NCBI RefSeq assembly: GCF_002631185.1
Contig: NZ_PDNU01000035.1
Location: forward strand, 1 to 64,000
DNA length: 64,000 nucleotides
Reading direction: 5' to 3'
From: Teichococcus rhizosphaerae
GTDB lineage: Bacteria > Pseudomonadota > Alphaproteobacteria > Acetobacterales > Acetobacteraceae
Position numbers and translations under genes: made by a program. The notes beneath the pieces were generated by a model, which was not told where the DNA came from, ran no database searches, and saw nothing but the letters and a program-made list of their open reading frames with translations. Positions 40,498 to 48,570 of this stretch are shown one piece after another. Numbering within the stretch: position 1 is the stretch's first letter; each line of letters starts with the position of its first letter.

Positions 40498-41956
40498 CGG
40501 CCAGGGCCTCCGCCCGCGCCGCGGCGACTGCGTCGTAGTCCCGCCCGTCCTCCGCCAGGGTCACCGGCAGGTCGGGGTGGAGCATCCGCCAGCGGGCGAT
40601 CGCCAGGTCCACGTAGGCCGGGGCGAGCTCGATGGCCCGCACCCGCCGCCCGGTGCGCTGGCCGGCGAGGAGCGTGGTGCCGGAGCCGGCGAAGGGCTCG
40701 AACACCGCCTCGCCCTCGTCCGTGTAGGCCCGCATCAGGAACTCCGGCAGCGCGACCGGGAACACCGCCGGGTGCTCGGTCTCGATGCCGCGGCCCTTGT
40801 GGCGGGTGATCCGCAGCACGCTGTCCGGGATCCGGCTCTCCTGCACCGGCAGGCCGATATGGGTGTAGGCCTTCACCTCGCCGTCGGCGGCGCGCAGCCC
40901 GCTGCCCTTGTTCGGGGTGCCGGCCCACTTGCAGGGCACGATCTTGTTCGGCTGGCGCGCCTCGCGGTTGAGGTGGAACACCAGCTCGAAGGCCGGCGCG
41001 AGGCGGCCATTCCAATCCCCCGGCAGGCCCGGGCCCTGATCCCAGGCATAGAGGCCGAACCGCCGCCAGCCCTGGGCACGCATCCAGTCGAGCCAGCCGG
41101 ACCAGTACGGCAGCCACTCCCCGTCGCGGTGGATCAGGCCGAGGTTCACCAGCGCCTGGCCGTCGTCCCGCAGGATCAGCGGCAGATGCTGGAACACGCC
41201 CCGCATCAGGGCATCCCAGTCGGAGACGCCACCGGTGGTGTAGTCGCGCTGGTTGCCGTAGGGCGGGCTGGTGAACAGCAGCGCCGCGCGGTCCTCGCCC
41301 ATGACGCGGGCGACGGTGGCGGCGTCGGTGCTGTCGCCGCAGAGCAGGCGATGCTCGCCGAGCAGCCAGAGATCGCCGGGGCGGGTGACGGCCTGGCGCG
41401 GGGCGTCGGGTTCGGCGTCGGCGGGATCATCCGCCGGCGCCTCGTCCATCTCCGCCGCGCCGGGCGCGCCACCGCCGCCGGCCTCCGGCTGATCCGCCTC
41501 CTCGGGCGCTTCGCCATCAACGACGGCCGCATCCGCCGCCGCGAGGATTGCGGTCAGCTCGTCCGCCGAGAAGCCGAGCATGGCCACGTCGATCTCCGCG
41601 GCGGCCTGCACACCGGCCAGGGCCTCTCGCAGCAGCGCCTGGTCCCAGGTGGCGTTCTCCGCAATGCGGTTGTCTGCGAGCCGGAGCGCGTCCTTCTGCG
41701 CCGGCGAGAGGTGGCGCAGTACGATCACCGGCACCCGTTCGATGCCGAGCGCCATGGCCGCCTCGAGCCGGCCATGGCCGGCGATCAGCACGCCGGCCTC
41801 ATCCACCAGCAGCGGGTTGGTGAAGCCGAAGGCCAGCATGCTGGCCTTGATCTGCTCGAGCTGCGCCGCACCATGCACCCGGGCATTGCCGCGGTGGGCG
41901 CGCAGATCCGCCACCGGGCGCAGCAGGATCTTCGCCGCCATCCAGGGGAGCGTCAT
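40487..41956 (-). CDS. ParB-like / DNA (N4-cytosine type) methyltransferase fusion
   Basis: A 489-residue protein with the same layout as its downstream neighbour: ParB/Srx-like domain (LRAHRGNARVHGAAQLEQIKA; GFTNPLLVDEAGVLIAGHGR), an acidic Pro/Ala-rich linker (about 160-200), then a methyltransferase with TSPPYGNQRDY as motif IV and EPFAGSGTTLLAGQRTG as motif I. SPPY is usual for N4-cytosine enzymes. The two genes probably arose by duplication and then diverged in target base. The start is the ATG at 41956 or 41941. Upstream lies a repeat-rich region shared with a divergent gene. Confidence 0.88.
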   Translation of the reverse strand: MTLPWMAAKILLRPVADLRAHRGNARVHGAAQLEQIKASMLAFGFTNPLLVDEAGVLIAGHGRLEAAMALGIERVPVIVLRHLSPAQKDALRLADNRIAENATWDQALLREALAGVQAAAEIDVAMLGFSADELTAILAAADAAVVDGEAPEEADQPEAGGGGAPGAAEMDEAPADDPADAEPDAPRQAVTRPGDLWLLGEHRLLCGDSTDAATVARVMGEDRAALLFTSPPYGNQRDYTTGGVSDWDALMRGVFQHLPLILRDDGQALVNLGLIHRDGEWLPYWSGWLDWMRAQGWRRFGLYAWDQGPGLPGDWNGRLAPAFELVFHLNREARQPNKIVPCKWAGTPNKGSGLRAADGEVKAYTHIGLPVQESRIPDSVLRITRHKGRGIETEHPAVFPVALPEFLMRAYTDEGEAVFEPFAGSGTTLLAGQRTGRRVRAIELAPAYVDLAIARWRMLHPDLPVTLAEDGRDYDAVAAARAEALADAA

Positions 41957-41978
41957 CGGGCCATCCGGGATCAGGGTG

Positions 41979-42241
41979 GGTGCGAACCGTGCGCGCGGCC
42001 GGTGCGAGCCTCACGCCGCCACAGTTCGCAGCTAAACGATTGAGATCAGGGCCGTGTGGTGCGAACCGCGCACCATGTTTTCGGCCTGGCGCTAGCGAAG
42101 TCGCGCGCTTCCGCCCCCCGCATACGCCGGGCCCAGGAAGGACCCTGCGGCTCGCGAGCCACTGTCTCGATCGAGCGACGCTGTGGCTCGTTCGCCACCG
42201 CCGCGTCGAGCTACACGATCTCGACGTAGCCTCAACCTAGC
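41979..42241. promoter_or_regulatory. Repeat-rich divergent control region
   Basis: GGTGCGARCC occurs three times in direct orientation (41979, 42001, 42058). The third is part of an inverted repeat GGTGCG-AACCG-CGCACC (42058-42074). Further right are perfect palindromes GGCTCGCGAGCC (42149-42160) and CTCGATCGAG (42166-42175) and an imperfect inverted repeat GCTAC...GTAGC near 42209-42230. The region lies between the methyltransferase operon (-) and the UDG-like gene (+), so operators for both are likely. Confidence 0.5.
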
Positions 42242-42426
42242 CCCATCGATTTGCGCGCCGCCACGGGGCGAATTGTAACAGAGCGATCGGGCACGGCCCG
42301 CCCTGCCGCTCCGCCACGGCCCCTGCGCCCCCTTCAGCCAACAGCCCGACGAGGTGGCTCGCATTGACCGCTTCTCGCCCTCTTGCTCATTCTGATGCCA
42401 AATAAGAAAGCTCCGCTCCGCATCCG

Positions 42427-43584
42427 ATGGCTCCTACCACCCACTTGGGCCGCTTCTCGCCCATCCTCCGAGACTGCGGTGCCGCCGCGGTTCGCCGCCC
42501 CGACACGCTGCTCGCGACCCAGCTGCCCTACGAGATCTTCTACATCCCCTTCGAGCACGTGAATCCGCAGGCTCGCCTGGTGATCGTCGGCATTACACCC
42601 GGCATGAACCAGCTGGAGCTGGCCTACGCCGAGGCCCAGCGCCTGCTGCGCCTCGGGGCGAGCGAGGCGGCGATCCTGGAGGCGGTGAAGTCCGTCGCCG
42701 CGTTCGGCGGCGACGCGATGCGGCCGAACCTCTTGCGCATGCTCCGGCACTTCGGCTTCGCCGCCATCCTGGGAGTCGACGACGAGGCGGACCTCTGGGG
42801 CACGGCGGCGGGTCTGCTGCACTCGACGTCCGTCGTCCCGCATGCGGCCTTCAAGGACGGCAAGATGTTCAGCGGCAGCTTCGAGGAAGTCCTCAGGGTG
42901 GGCGCCCTCCGGGAGAGGTTCGAGGCGGACTTCGTCGGGTCGCTGCGGGGCTTGAGCCCGGAGGCGCTGTACGTCGCGCTGGGCAAGACGCCCTTCGACG
43001 CGCTCCTGCACTGCGTCAAACTTGGCGTCATCGAGGAGCACCAGCTGCTCGGCGCGCTCGCCCACCCGTCGCGGAGTGGCGGGAGCCAGGTGGCGGTCTA
43101 CCTCGGCGAGAAGTCGCCAGACGATCTCGATCCCGCGGATCCCGTGCGAGGGCGCGTGGCCTGGCTCCGCGACGCCTACTTCCGGATGCGATCGGCCACG
43201 GACCGCTTGCGTGGAACGAGGGGGGCAATCGCACCGCCGCCGCCGAGGCCGGCGCCGAGTCGGCCTGCCACCGTGGTCAGGGCGCCGAGGCCGAGGGGCG
43301 CCACCTCGGCTACGCCGGCGGCACCGGCCCCGTCGAACGCCGACCTGCACTACGTCGTCAGCCGCGGCAAGGCGGCCGGCACGGTGCTTCGGCCGCACGT
43401 GCAGGACGGCCACTACATCGTCAGCCCGACGAGGTTCGAGGCCGACTACGTGCGCGTGCCGATCGGCGAGGCCCTCGAGCCCTATCTCAGGCAGGGGCTG
43501 AGCCTGCGCATGAGTGCGCCGGGCGTCGCCCCCAGCCTGATCTCGCCCGGCTCGATCCTCGGGAGGGATCGGTCGTCACGCTAG
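42427..43584 (+). CDS. Uracil-DNA-glycosylase-superfamily-like cargo protein
   Basis: A 385-residue protein not confidently recognised. Residues 30 to about 240 contain ARLVIVGITPGMNQLELAY, a GxxPG motif like motif 1 of uracil-DNA glycosylases, and ALAHPSRSGGSQVAVYLG, like the HPS motif 2, with the expected order and spacing of a small UDG-like fold. A disordered Pro/Arg linker (about 270-305) leads to a C-terminal region SNADLHYVVSRGKAAGTVLRPH and IVSPTRFEADYVRVPIGEALEPYL. It faces away from the lytic genes within the prophage. I infer a DNA-base-editing or defence/counter-defence function, but catalysis is unproven because no clear catalytic Asp/Asn is assignable. Confidence 0.6.
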   Translation: MAPTTHLGRFSPILRDCGAAAVRRPDTLLATQLPYEIFYIPFEHVNPQARLVIVGITPGMNQLELAYAEAQRLLRLGASEAAILEAVKSVAAFGGDAMRPNLLRMLRHFGFAAILGVDDEADLWGTAAGLLHSTSVVPHAAFKDGKMFSGSFEEVLRVGALRERFEADFVGSLRGLSPEALYVALGKTPFDALLHCVKLGVIEEHQLLGALAHPSRSGGSQVAVYLGEKSPDDLDPADPVRGRVAWLRDAYFRMRSATDRLRGTRGAIAPPPPRPAPSRPATVVRAPRPRGATSATPAAPAPSNADLHYVVSRGKAAGTVLRPHVQDGHYIVSPTRFEADYVRVPIGEALEPYLRQGLSLRMSAPGVAPSLISPGSILGRDRSSR

Positions 43585-43590
43585 GCGAGG

Positions 43591-44145
43591 TCACGCCGCC
43601 CGCGACCGCGGCGTCAGCCCGAAGTGCATCGCCAGCGTGCCGAGGGCCGCGACCAGGATGCCCTGCCCGACGGGGCCGTGCACCGTCCGTCCCGCCCAGC
43701 CCTGGCGCATTGCCCACTCGCGGACCGAGAACTCCAGGCCGATGACGAACCACGCGCAGGAGCCGCCGGGGCTGTCGTGCCCGCCGAGCGCGTCGAGCGC
43801 TGCCGCGACCCGCCGGCGTGATTCGACCTGCTGCATCGAGATCGTGTCGACGCGCGTGCCCGGGATGCGCAGGAGCTGCGACGTCGCCATCCCGTCGAAG
43901 GCGGCGCTGCGGAACAGGCCGCGGAAGATCTCGCCCGCCTCGTGCATCTCCGGCGTGATCGTGCCGTTGGCGAGCATCAGCCCGAGCGTGTCCACCGCCC
44001 GCCGGTGCTGCACCGGGGTGCCCGTCTCCGGGTCCGCCTCCCGCACCGGCGCGCCGAAGCCGCCGTGCTGCAGCCGCCACGGTGAGGGCTTCGACAGGTC
44101 CTCGCGCTCCGGCGCGGTCCGCTTCGCCCTGCGCCTACCGGCCAT
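43591..44145 (-). CDS. DUF6456-like phage protein
   Basis: A 184-residue protein from the ATG at 44145. Basic N-terminus (MAGRRRAKRTAPEREDLSK), then VQHRRAVDTLGLMLANGTITPEMHEAGEIFRGLFRSA, SRRRVAAALDALGG and a C-terminal WAGRTVHGPVGQGILVAALGTLAMHFGL. The order of these blocks resembles DUF6456 proteins of alphaproteobacteria, which look like site-specific DNA-binding regulators. It is in the replication operon and its start overlaps the stop of the upstream small gene by 11 bases. The family assignment is tentative. Confidence 0.65.
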   Translation of the reverse strand: MAGRRRAKRTAPEREDLSKPSPWRLQHGGFGAPVREADPETGTPVQHRRAVDTLGLMLANGTITPEMHEAGEIFRGLFRSAAFDGMATSQLLRIPGTRVDTISMQQVESRRRVAAALDALGGHDSPGGSCAWFVIGLEFSVREWAMRQGWAGRTVHGPVGQGILVAALGTLAMHFGLTPRSRAA

Positions 44146-44362
44146 GCCGCGTGCCTCCGTCGCGCCGGCCCCAGCGCCGGTTGGCCTCGTTGGCGATGGC
44201 CTGGCGCAGCCAGGGATCGGCGATGTCCTCCACCGACAGGGCGACGACGCCGTGCCGGTGCCATGCGGCGGCGCGCATGGCATCGAGGTCCAGCGCGGAG
44301 GTCGGGCTGCGTGCCAAGTCCAGACACGACCGTGGCGGACGCGGTGCATCGGGGAGCCTCAT
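44135..44362 (-). CDS. Small hypothetical phage protein (75 aa)
   Basis: The product, MRLPDAPRPPRSCLDLARSPTS and on, contains ALDLDAMRAAAWHRHGVVALSVEDIADPWLRQAIANEANRRWGRRDG, a helical core that often accompanies DUF6456-like genes. Its start overlaps the HNH endonuclease stop by four bases and its end overlaps the next start. It is probably a small DNA-binding or accessory protein of the replication module; no family is named. Confidence 0.6.
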   Translation of the reverse strand: MRLPDAPRPPRSCLDLARSPTSALDLDAMRAAAWHRHGVVALSVEDIADPWLRQAIANEANRRWGRRDGGTRHGR

Positions 44363-44916
44363 CGGACGTGCCTCCAGCGCCGGCCATTGACGATGTCGTC
44401 GACCGCTTGCCGACACAGGCCGAAGCCTTCGGCAGCCACAGCGCGTGGCACGTGCATGGCGATCATCCTCCTGATCGCCACAGCGCAGACCTCGTCGATT
44501 TTGGCTTGACGATTACGGCTTCCACGGTTGTGCGTGCCGTGCGTCACGGTGTCGGCCATGTTGTCCCGCTGAGTTGCCCAGCGCAGGTTCGTCCAGTGGT
44601 TGTTGTCCCGACTGCCATCTCGGTGGGCTACCACGTGCTGCGCCGAGGGCGGCTCGCCCAGGAACGCGAGGGCCACCAGGCGATGCACGGTGGTCCGGCA
44701 GTCCTGGTTCCCGCGCCAAAGGGAAACCTGCAGGTAGCCGGTCTGCTTGTTCCGCCACGGCTTGAGGATCCGGCCCGCTGTCGCGCCGCGTCCGGCAACG
44801 ATGCGTCGAACGGCGCCGGATTCCGAGACCTCGTACTCAGGCCAGCCAGGGACGGCTCGCCACGCTTCATCAACCGAGGCCTCTAACCTGGTCCGGGTCA
44901 CGGCGAATGGCGTCAT
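44359..44916 (-). CDS. NUMOD4 / HNH homing-type endonuclease
   Basis: A 185-residue protein. Residues 15-40 match NUMOD4 (AWRAVPGWPEYEVSESGAVRRI). The HNH domain follows: TVHRLVALAFLGEPP, then VVAHRDGSRDNNHWTNLRWATQRDNMAD, with His, Asn, and the NLRW hallmark. A C-terminal DNA-binding helix-turn-helix (ARAVAAEGFGLCRQAVDDIVNGRRWRHVR) is like NUMOD/IENR repeats. Such enzymes are free-standing homing endonucleases in phage genomes. It is fully merged in the operon by 4-base overlaps on each side, so it is either old or under selection for a packaging or replication role. Confidence 0.88.
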   Translation of the reverse strand: MTPFAVTRTRLEASVDEAWRAVPGWPEYEVSESGAVRRIVAGRGATAGRILKPWRNKQTGYLQVSLWRGNQDCRTTVHRLVALAFLGEPPSAQHVVAHRDGSRDNNHWTNLRWATQRDNMADTVTHGTHNRGSRNRQAKIDEVCAVAIRRMIAMHVPRAVAAEGFGLCRQAVDDIVNGRRWRHVR

Positions 44917-45461
44917 GCCCGGCCTCCCCGGGCGTCGGTCACCCAGAGCAGCAGGGCCAGGGCGTCCGCCTCGTTGTCATCGGCCGGCGCGAAGCCGCGG
45001 GCCCGCACCGCGGCGACCATCGCCGCCTTGTCGGCATTGCCCTTGCCGGTCGCGAAGCGCTTGATCGTGCCAACGGGCACTCCCTCGTAGGCGATACCCG
45101 CCTGCTCGCACCAGGCCGTCAGCGTCGCCAGGAAGCCGGCATAGACGTGCGAGCTGTCCGTGCTCACGTGCCGCCGCACCTCCTCGAAGGCGATGCGCGC
45201 GAGGCCGCCGGACAGATCGGCGACCTCGGTCAGCCAGGCGCGGAAGCGCAGGAAGCGCATGCCGCCGCCCTCGAACCGGCTGGGGCGGAAGGTCATGGTG
45301 CCGGAGGTGATGCCGCCGTCGCGGCCGCGCAGCGCCCAGCCGGTGGTGGTGCCGAGGTCGAGGGCGAGGACGGCGTGGCGGTCAAGCGCGAGGGCCGGCG
45401 GCGTGGCGACGGGCGGGCCGCTTGCACCGGCGGCGGGCATGGGGAGAGTCGAGGGAGCCAT
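44913..45461 (-). CDS. RuvC-like Holliday junction resolvase
   Basis: A 182-residue RNase-H-fold nuclease. Catalytic acids are visible: Asp in VLALDLGTTTGWALRG, Glu in RIAFEEVRRHVS, and the Asp pair region DDNEADALALLLW near the C-terminus. The Lys-rich GKGNADKAAMVAAVRARG helps DNA binding. The ATG at 45461 follows GGAGACCCC; an internal ATG eight codons later is possible. In phages it resolves branched DNA before packaging. It lies downstream of the primase and a repeat cluster. Confidence 0.86.
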   Translation of the reverse strand: MAPSTLPMPAAGASGPPVATPPALALDRHAVLALDLGTTTGWALRGRDGGITSGTMTFRPSRFEGGGMRFLRFRAWLTEVADLSGGLARIAFEEVRRHVSTDSSHVYAGFLATLTAWCEQAGIAYEGVPVGTIKRFATGKGNADKAAMVAAVRARGFAPADDNEADALALLLWVTDARGGRA

Positions 45462-45636
45462 GGGGTCTCCGAGAGGGGATGATCCTGGTGAGGGCGGCGA
45501 CGGCGCGGTTCTTGGCGGAGCTCGCCGTCGCTGCCCGGCTATAGGGTGCCGGCCGCTCGGGCCGGCGGTCCGGTGCCGGGCGGGCCGTGCCTGCCGCCGC
45601 ACCACCCTGGTCGCCCGATGGGCCGACCCATCCCCT

Positions 45637-45917
45637 GTCCCAACCCGACCCAACCTGTTGAATGGGTGGGAGCAAGATTGCACAGCAAAATCAGTGGCTT
45701 GCGCGAGCGTGTCCCAACGTCCCAACGTCCAACCGCTTCCCATACCCCTATAGGGAAAATGTGTGTCCTCCCCATCCCACCCCTTTCGCATTGGGGTTTC
45801 AGACCCGTTGGGACGGTTGGGACGTTGGGACAAAAGCTCGGAAACGACTGAATTTGCTGCCTATTCTTCTGTCCCAACCTCACGGTGCAGGTTGGGACAG
45901 AGCCGGGGCGTTGGGAC
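45637..45917. repeat. Cluster of nine GTTGGGAC / GTCCCAAC octamers, origin-like
   Basis: GTTGGGAC occurs at 45807, 45816, 45824, 45891 and 45910; its complement GTCCCAAC at 45637, 45711, 45719 and 45871. Related GACCCAAC is at 45647 and GTCCAAC at 45727. The 45711-45733 block is an inverted copy of 45807-45831, about 75 bases apart; between them the sequence is AT-richer (TATAGGGAAAATGTGTG). This 475-base gap between primase and resolvase has no gene. Position and structure fit a replication origin or a binding array for a phage initiator. Confidence 0.65.
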
Positions 45918-45936
45918 AGGATCACGGCGGGACGCG

Positions 45937-48570
45937 TCATGACCCGTTCCCCGACTGCGGAGCCCGGTAGCGCCATTCCCGCGCGGCGCCGTCCCTGGCC
46001 GAGCCGCTGGCCTTGTACCGCTCCCACTTCCGGCTCTTCAGGAAGGACGAGACGCGCATCTGCTCGGCGCGATTCCACTTCGCCGGCTCGATGCCGAGGG
46101 CCTGCTCCAGCACCTCGCCAATGGAGACGTCGGTGAGCGGTGTCCGCCGGGGGACGTACTGATCCTGCCAGTCCTCGTAGCTGCCGGAGCCCATGTTCAC
46201 GCTGCGCTTCTCGCAGGCGAGCCAGCGCTCGATCCGCGCGTCCCAGGCATCGGCTTCGTAGCGCGCCTCCTGCTCGGCAGTGGCGGCCGCGACCAGCTCC
46301 CGATCCTCGATCCACCACGCCGCCCCGGTCCGGAAACGCGCGACTGCCTCGGCCCAGAGCTGGTTACGGTCCCGGCGCAGTGCCTCGAGGTCGATCTCGC
46401 CGCAGCGCAGCGGCCAGAAGCGCCGGTTGCCGGTCTCGTCGCGCAGGTAGGTGTCGGGGTTCACACTGCCGGCGAAGACGCACTGGCGGGGCACGGTGAC
46501 CACATAGCGCTCGTAGGGCGGGCGGTAGCGGTCCGTCGTGCGGGTGAGAAAGGCCTTGATGCGCGACACCTCGGCCCGGCCGATGGCGTCGAGCTCCGCC
46601 ATCTCGATGATCCACACGCCGCGCATCTGCTGCGCCGCGTCCTTCGAGCCGATCTCGGCGAGCTCGTCGGTGAACCAGGGCTCGGAGGCGAGGATCTTGA
46701 GGGCGGTCGACTTCCGGATGCCCTGCGGCCCCTCCAGGATCAGCATGTGGTCGGCCTTGCAGCCGGGCTGCATGATCCGGGCCACGGCCGAGATCATCCA
46801 CAGCGACGCCATGGCCCGGTTCAGCCGGGTGTCGGCGGCGCCGAGATAGGTCACGGCCCAGGCATCGAGCCGTGGCGTCCCGTCCCAGGCCAGGGCCGCC
46901 AGGTAGTCGCGCACCGGGTGGATCCGGGTGTTCCGCGCCGCGGCGACCACGCTGCGCCCCACCACGGCAGGCGGGACATTGACCTCGCGCCGCTGCAGCC
47001 ATTCGGCGCAGCGGACGTCGTCGGCCTCGCCCCAGGGTCGTGGGAGGGTAGTTTCGGCGGCATCCCAGGGCAGCGCGCGGGTGACCACGATTTCCTGGGC
47101 GAACTCGTCGAAGACCAGCGTCCCGACAAAGGCCACGTCATTCGTCAGTGCCGTCAGGACATTCGCCTCGTTGCGCTCGGGCGCCCCGCCGGCGTCGAGC
47201 CGCAGCAGCCCCGCCCAAGGCGGCCGGATCGGCGGCTGCCGGAGGTCGCCGGTGGCGTTCAATCGGCGCCGCAGCTCGACCAGCTGTTTCTCCAGGATGG
47301 AGACGGCGATGCCGGTGGCCGTCTTGATGGCGGCCAGCACCTGCCGCTCCGGGAGCGGTTCCAGCCGGGCGGTGACGAGGCGCCCGAGCAGCTCCGACAA
47401 CGGTGCCAGGTCTGGCGGGTTGGTCAGCGCCGCGGCGGCGGCGACCAGCTCCTGCGCCGTCGCGGGAGGCGGGGCTGCCGCGGCCTGGCCCGCCGGCTCG
47501 GCCGGGGGATAGTCGGCGGCGGTGACCCCCTGCCGCAGGTCGTCGTTGAAGTCGTCGCCGTGCAGCGGCCCGACGATCCGGGAAGGGATGTCGGCCAGGT
47601 TCAGCTGGTCGGCGAGTGTGGCGGCGGCCTGCATGCCGGCCTCGCCGGCGTCGGCGAAGATGGTGACGTGGGTGGTGCCGGCCGGCCATTGCCAACGACG
47701 CAGGCCATCGGCCGACAGCGCCGCCAGGGTCGGCACCCCGAAGATCGCCTGCGCCGAGAGCGCCGTCTCGATCCCCTCGGCAACACCGATACGCCCGTCC
47801 TCGGGGAATGGGGCCAGCCGGACGCTGCCGCCAGCGACCGGGCCGAGCATCTTCTTGCCGGGCGGTGCCTTCCCCGAGCCATCGTCCAGCAGGAAGGTGC
47901 GGTGGATGCCGCCGGTGGGGGCGCCGGCGCCGTCGCGCACCACGGCCACCATCCCCACCCAGCCGCGCCGCGTCTCGAAATCGGTGAGGTCGGGGTGGAA
48001 CAGCAGGTCGAGGCTGTCCGGCGGCGCCAGCCCGCGGCTCCGCAGGTAGGCCTCCGCTGGCGTGCCGGTCAGCGGCTGGCAGCCCTCCAGGATGCGCGCG
48101 ATCTCGCGGCCATGGTCCGGCCTCAGCTCGGGCGCGCGCACGGGCGGCGCCGGCCGATCCATGCCGGCCCAGCGGGCGGCTTCCTCGAACAGCCGCGCCT
48201 CCGTCAGGCCGGTTGCGTGGTAGATCATGTCGATGGGCCCGGCGCTCTCGCCGGTAGCATGGTCAAAGCCCCAACCTGCGAAGCGCCCCTCCAGGTGGAG
48301 GACGCAGGATCCCTCGCCGCGCGGCGGGCGGCCCGAGAGATCGGCGCAGCGCAGGGTCTTCCGGTCGCGCGAGCGGACCGCCTGCGGGAACAGGGTGGGC
48401 AGCCAGTCGCGGGCGGTGTCCGCGAGGCGGCGGCGCACCTCGGCGAGGTCGTGGCGCACTGGCGCCAAGGGGACCTCATTGAGGTCGATCACTACCTCCG
48501 GGGAGAAGGCTGTGGCAGTCGCCGGCAGGCCAGCGCCGGCCGGCGGGTGGGGATGCGGTGCGGCGTTCAT
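45937..48570 (-). CDS. Toprim primase fused to VapE-type helicase
   Basis: An 877-residue replication protein. The N-terminal part has a primase-like region (RKTLRCADLSGRPPRGEG; GRFAGWGFDHATGESAGPIDMI). A Toprim domain follows at about 265-340 (RIGVAEGIETALSAQAIFG; HVTIFADAGEAGMQAA). The C-terminal half from about 500 is the virulence-associated E family ATPase: Walker A LILEGPQGIRKSTALK, GVWIIEMAELDAIGRAEVSRIKAFLTR and FAGSVNPDTYLRDETGNRRFWPL. It primes and unwinds DNA at the phage origin. Its start overlaps the helicase stop by four bases. The adjacent octamer array may be its target. Confidence 0.92.
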   Translation of the reverse strand: MNAAPHPHPPAGAGLPATATAFSPEVVIDLNEVPLAPVRHDLAEVRRRLADTARDWLPTLFPQAVRSRDRKTLRCADLSGRPPRGEGSCVLHLEGRFAGWGFDHATGESAGPIDMIYHATGLTEARLFEEAARWAGMDRPAPPVRAPELRPDHGREIARILEGCQPLTGTPAEAYLRSRGLAPPDSLDLLFHPDLTDFETRRGWVGMVAVVRDGAGAPTGGIHRTFLLDDGSGKAPPGKKMLGPVAGGSVRLAPFPEDGRIGVAEGIETALSAQAIFGVPTLAALSADGLRRWQWPAGTTHVTIFADAGEAGMQAAATLADQLNLADIPSRIVGPLHGDDFNDDLRQGVTAADYPPAEPAGQAAAAPPPATAQELVAAAAALTNPPDLAPLSELLGRLVTARLEPLPERQVLAAIKTATGIAVSILEKQLVELRRRLNATGDLRQPPIRPPWAGLLRLDAGGAPERNEANVLTALTNDVAFVGTLVFDEFAQEIVVTRALPWDAAETTLPRPWGEADDVRCAEWLQRREVNVPPAVVGRSVVAAARNTRIHPVRDYLAALAWDGTPRLDAWAVTYLGAADTRLNRAMASLWMISAVARIMQPGCKADHMLILEGPQGIRKSTALKILASEPWFTDELAEIGSKDAAQQMRGVWIIEMAELDAIGRAEVSRIKAFLTRTTDRYRPPYERYVVTVPRQCVFAGSVNPDTYLRDETGNRRFWPLRCGEIDLEALRRDRNQLWAEAVARFRTGAAWWIEDRELVAAATAEQEARYEADAWDARIERWLACEKRSVNMGSGSYEDWQDQYVPRRTPLTDVSIGEVLEQALGIEPAKWNRAEQMRVSSFLKSRKWERYKASGSARDGAAREWRYRAPQSGNGS

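Noticed and set aside
45637-45917. CRISPR array
   Set aside because: The octamers are too short, occur in both orientations and have irregular spacing; no cas gene is present. The Cas4-like nuclease at 50659 belongs to phage recombination.
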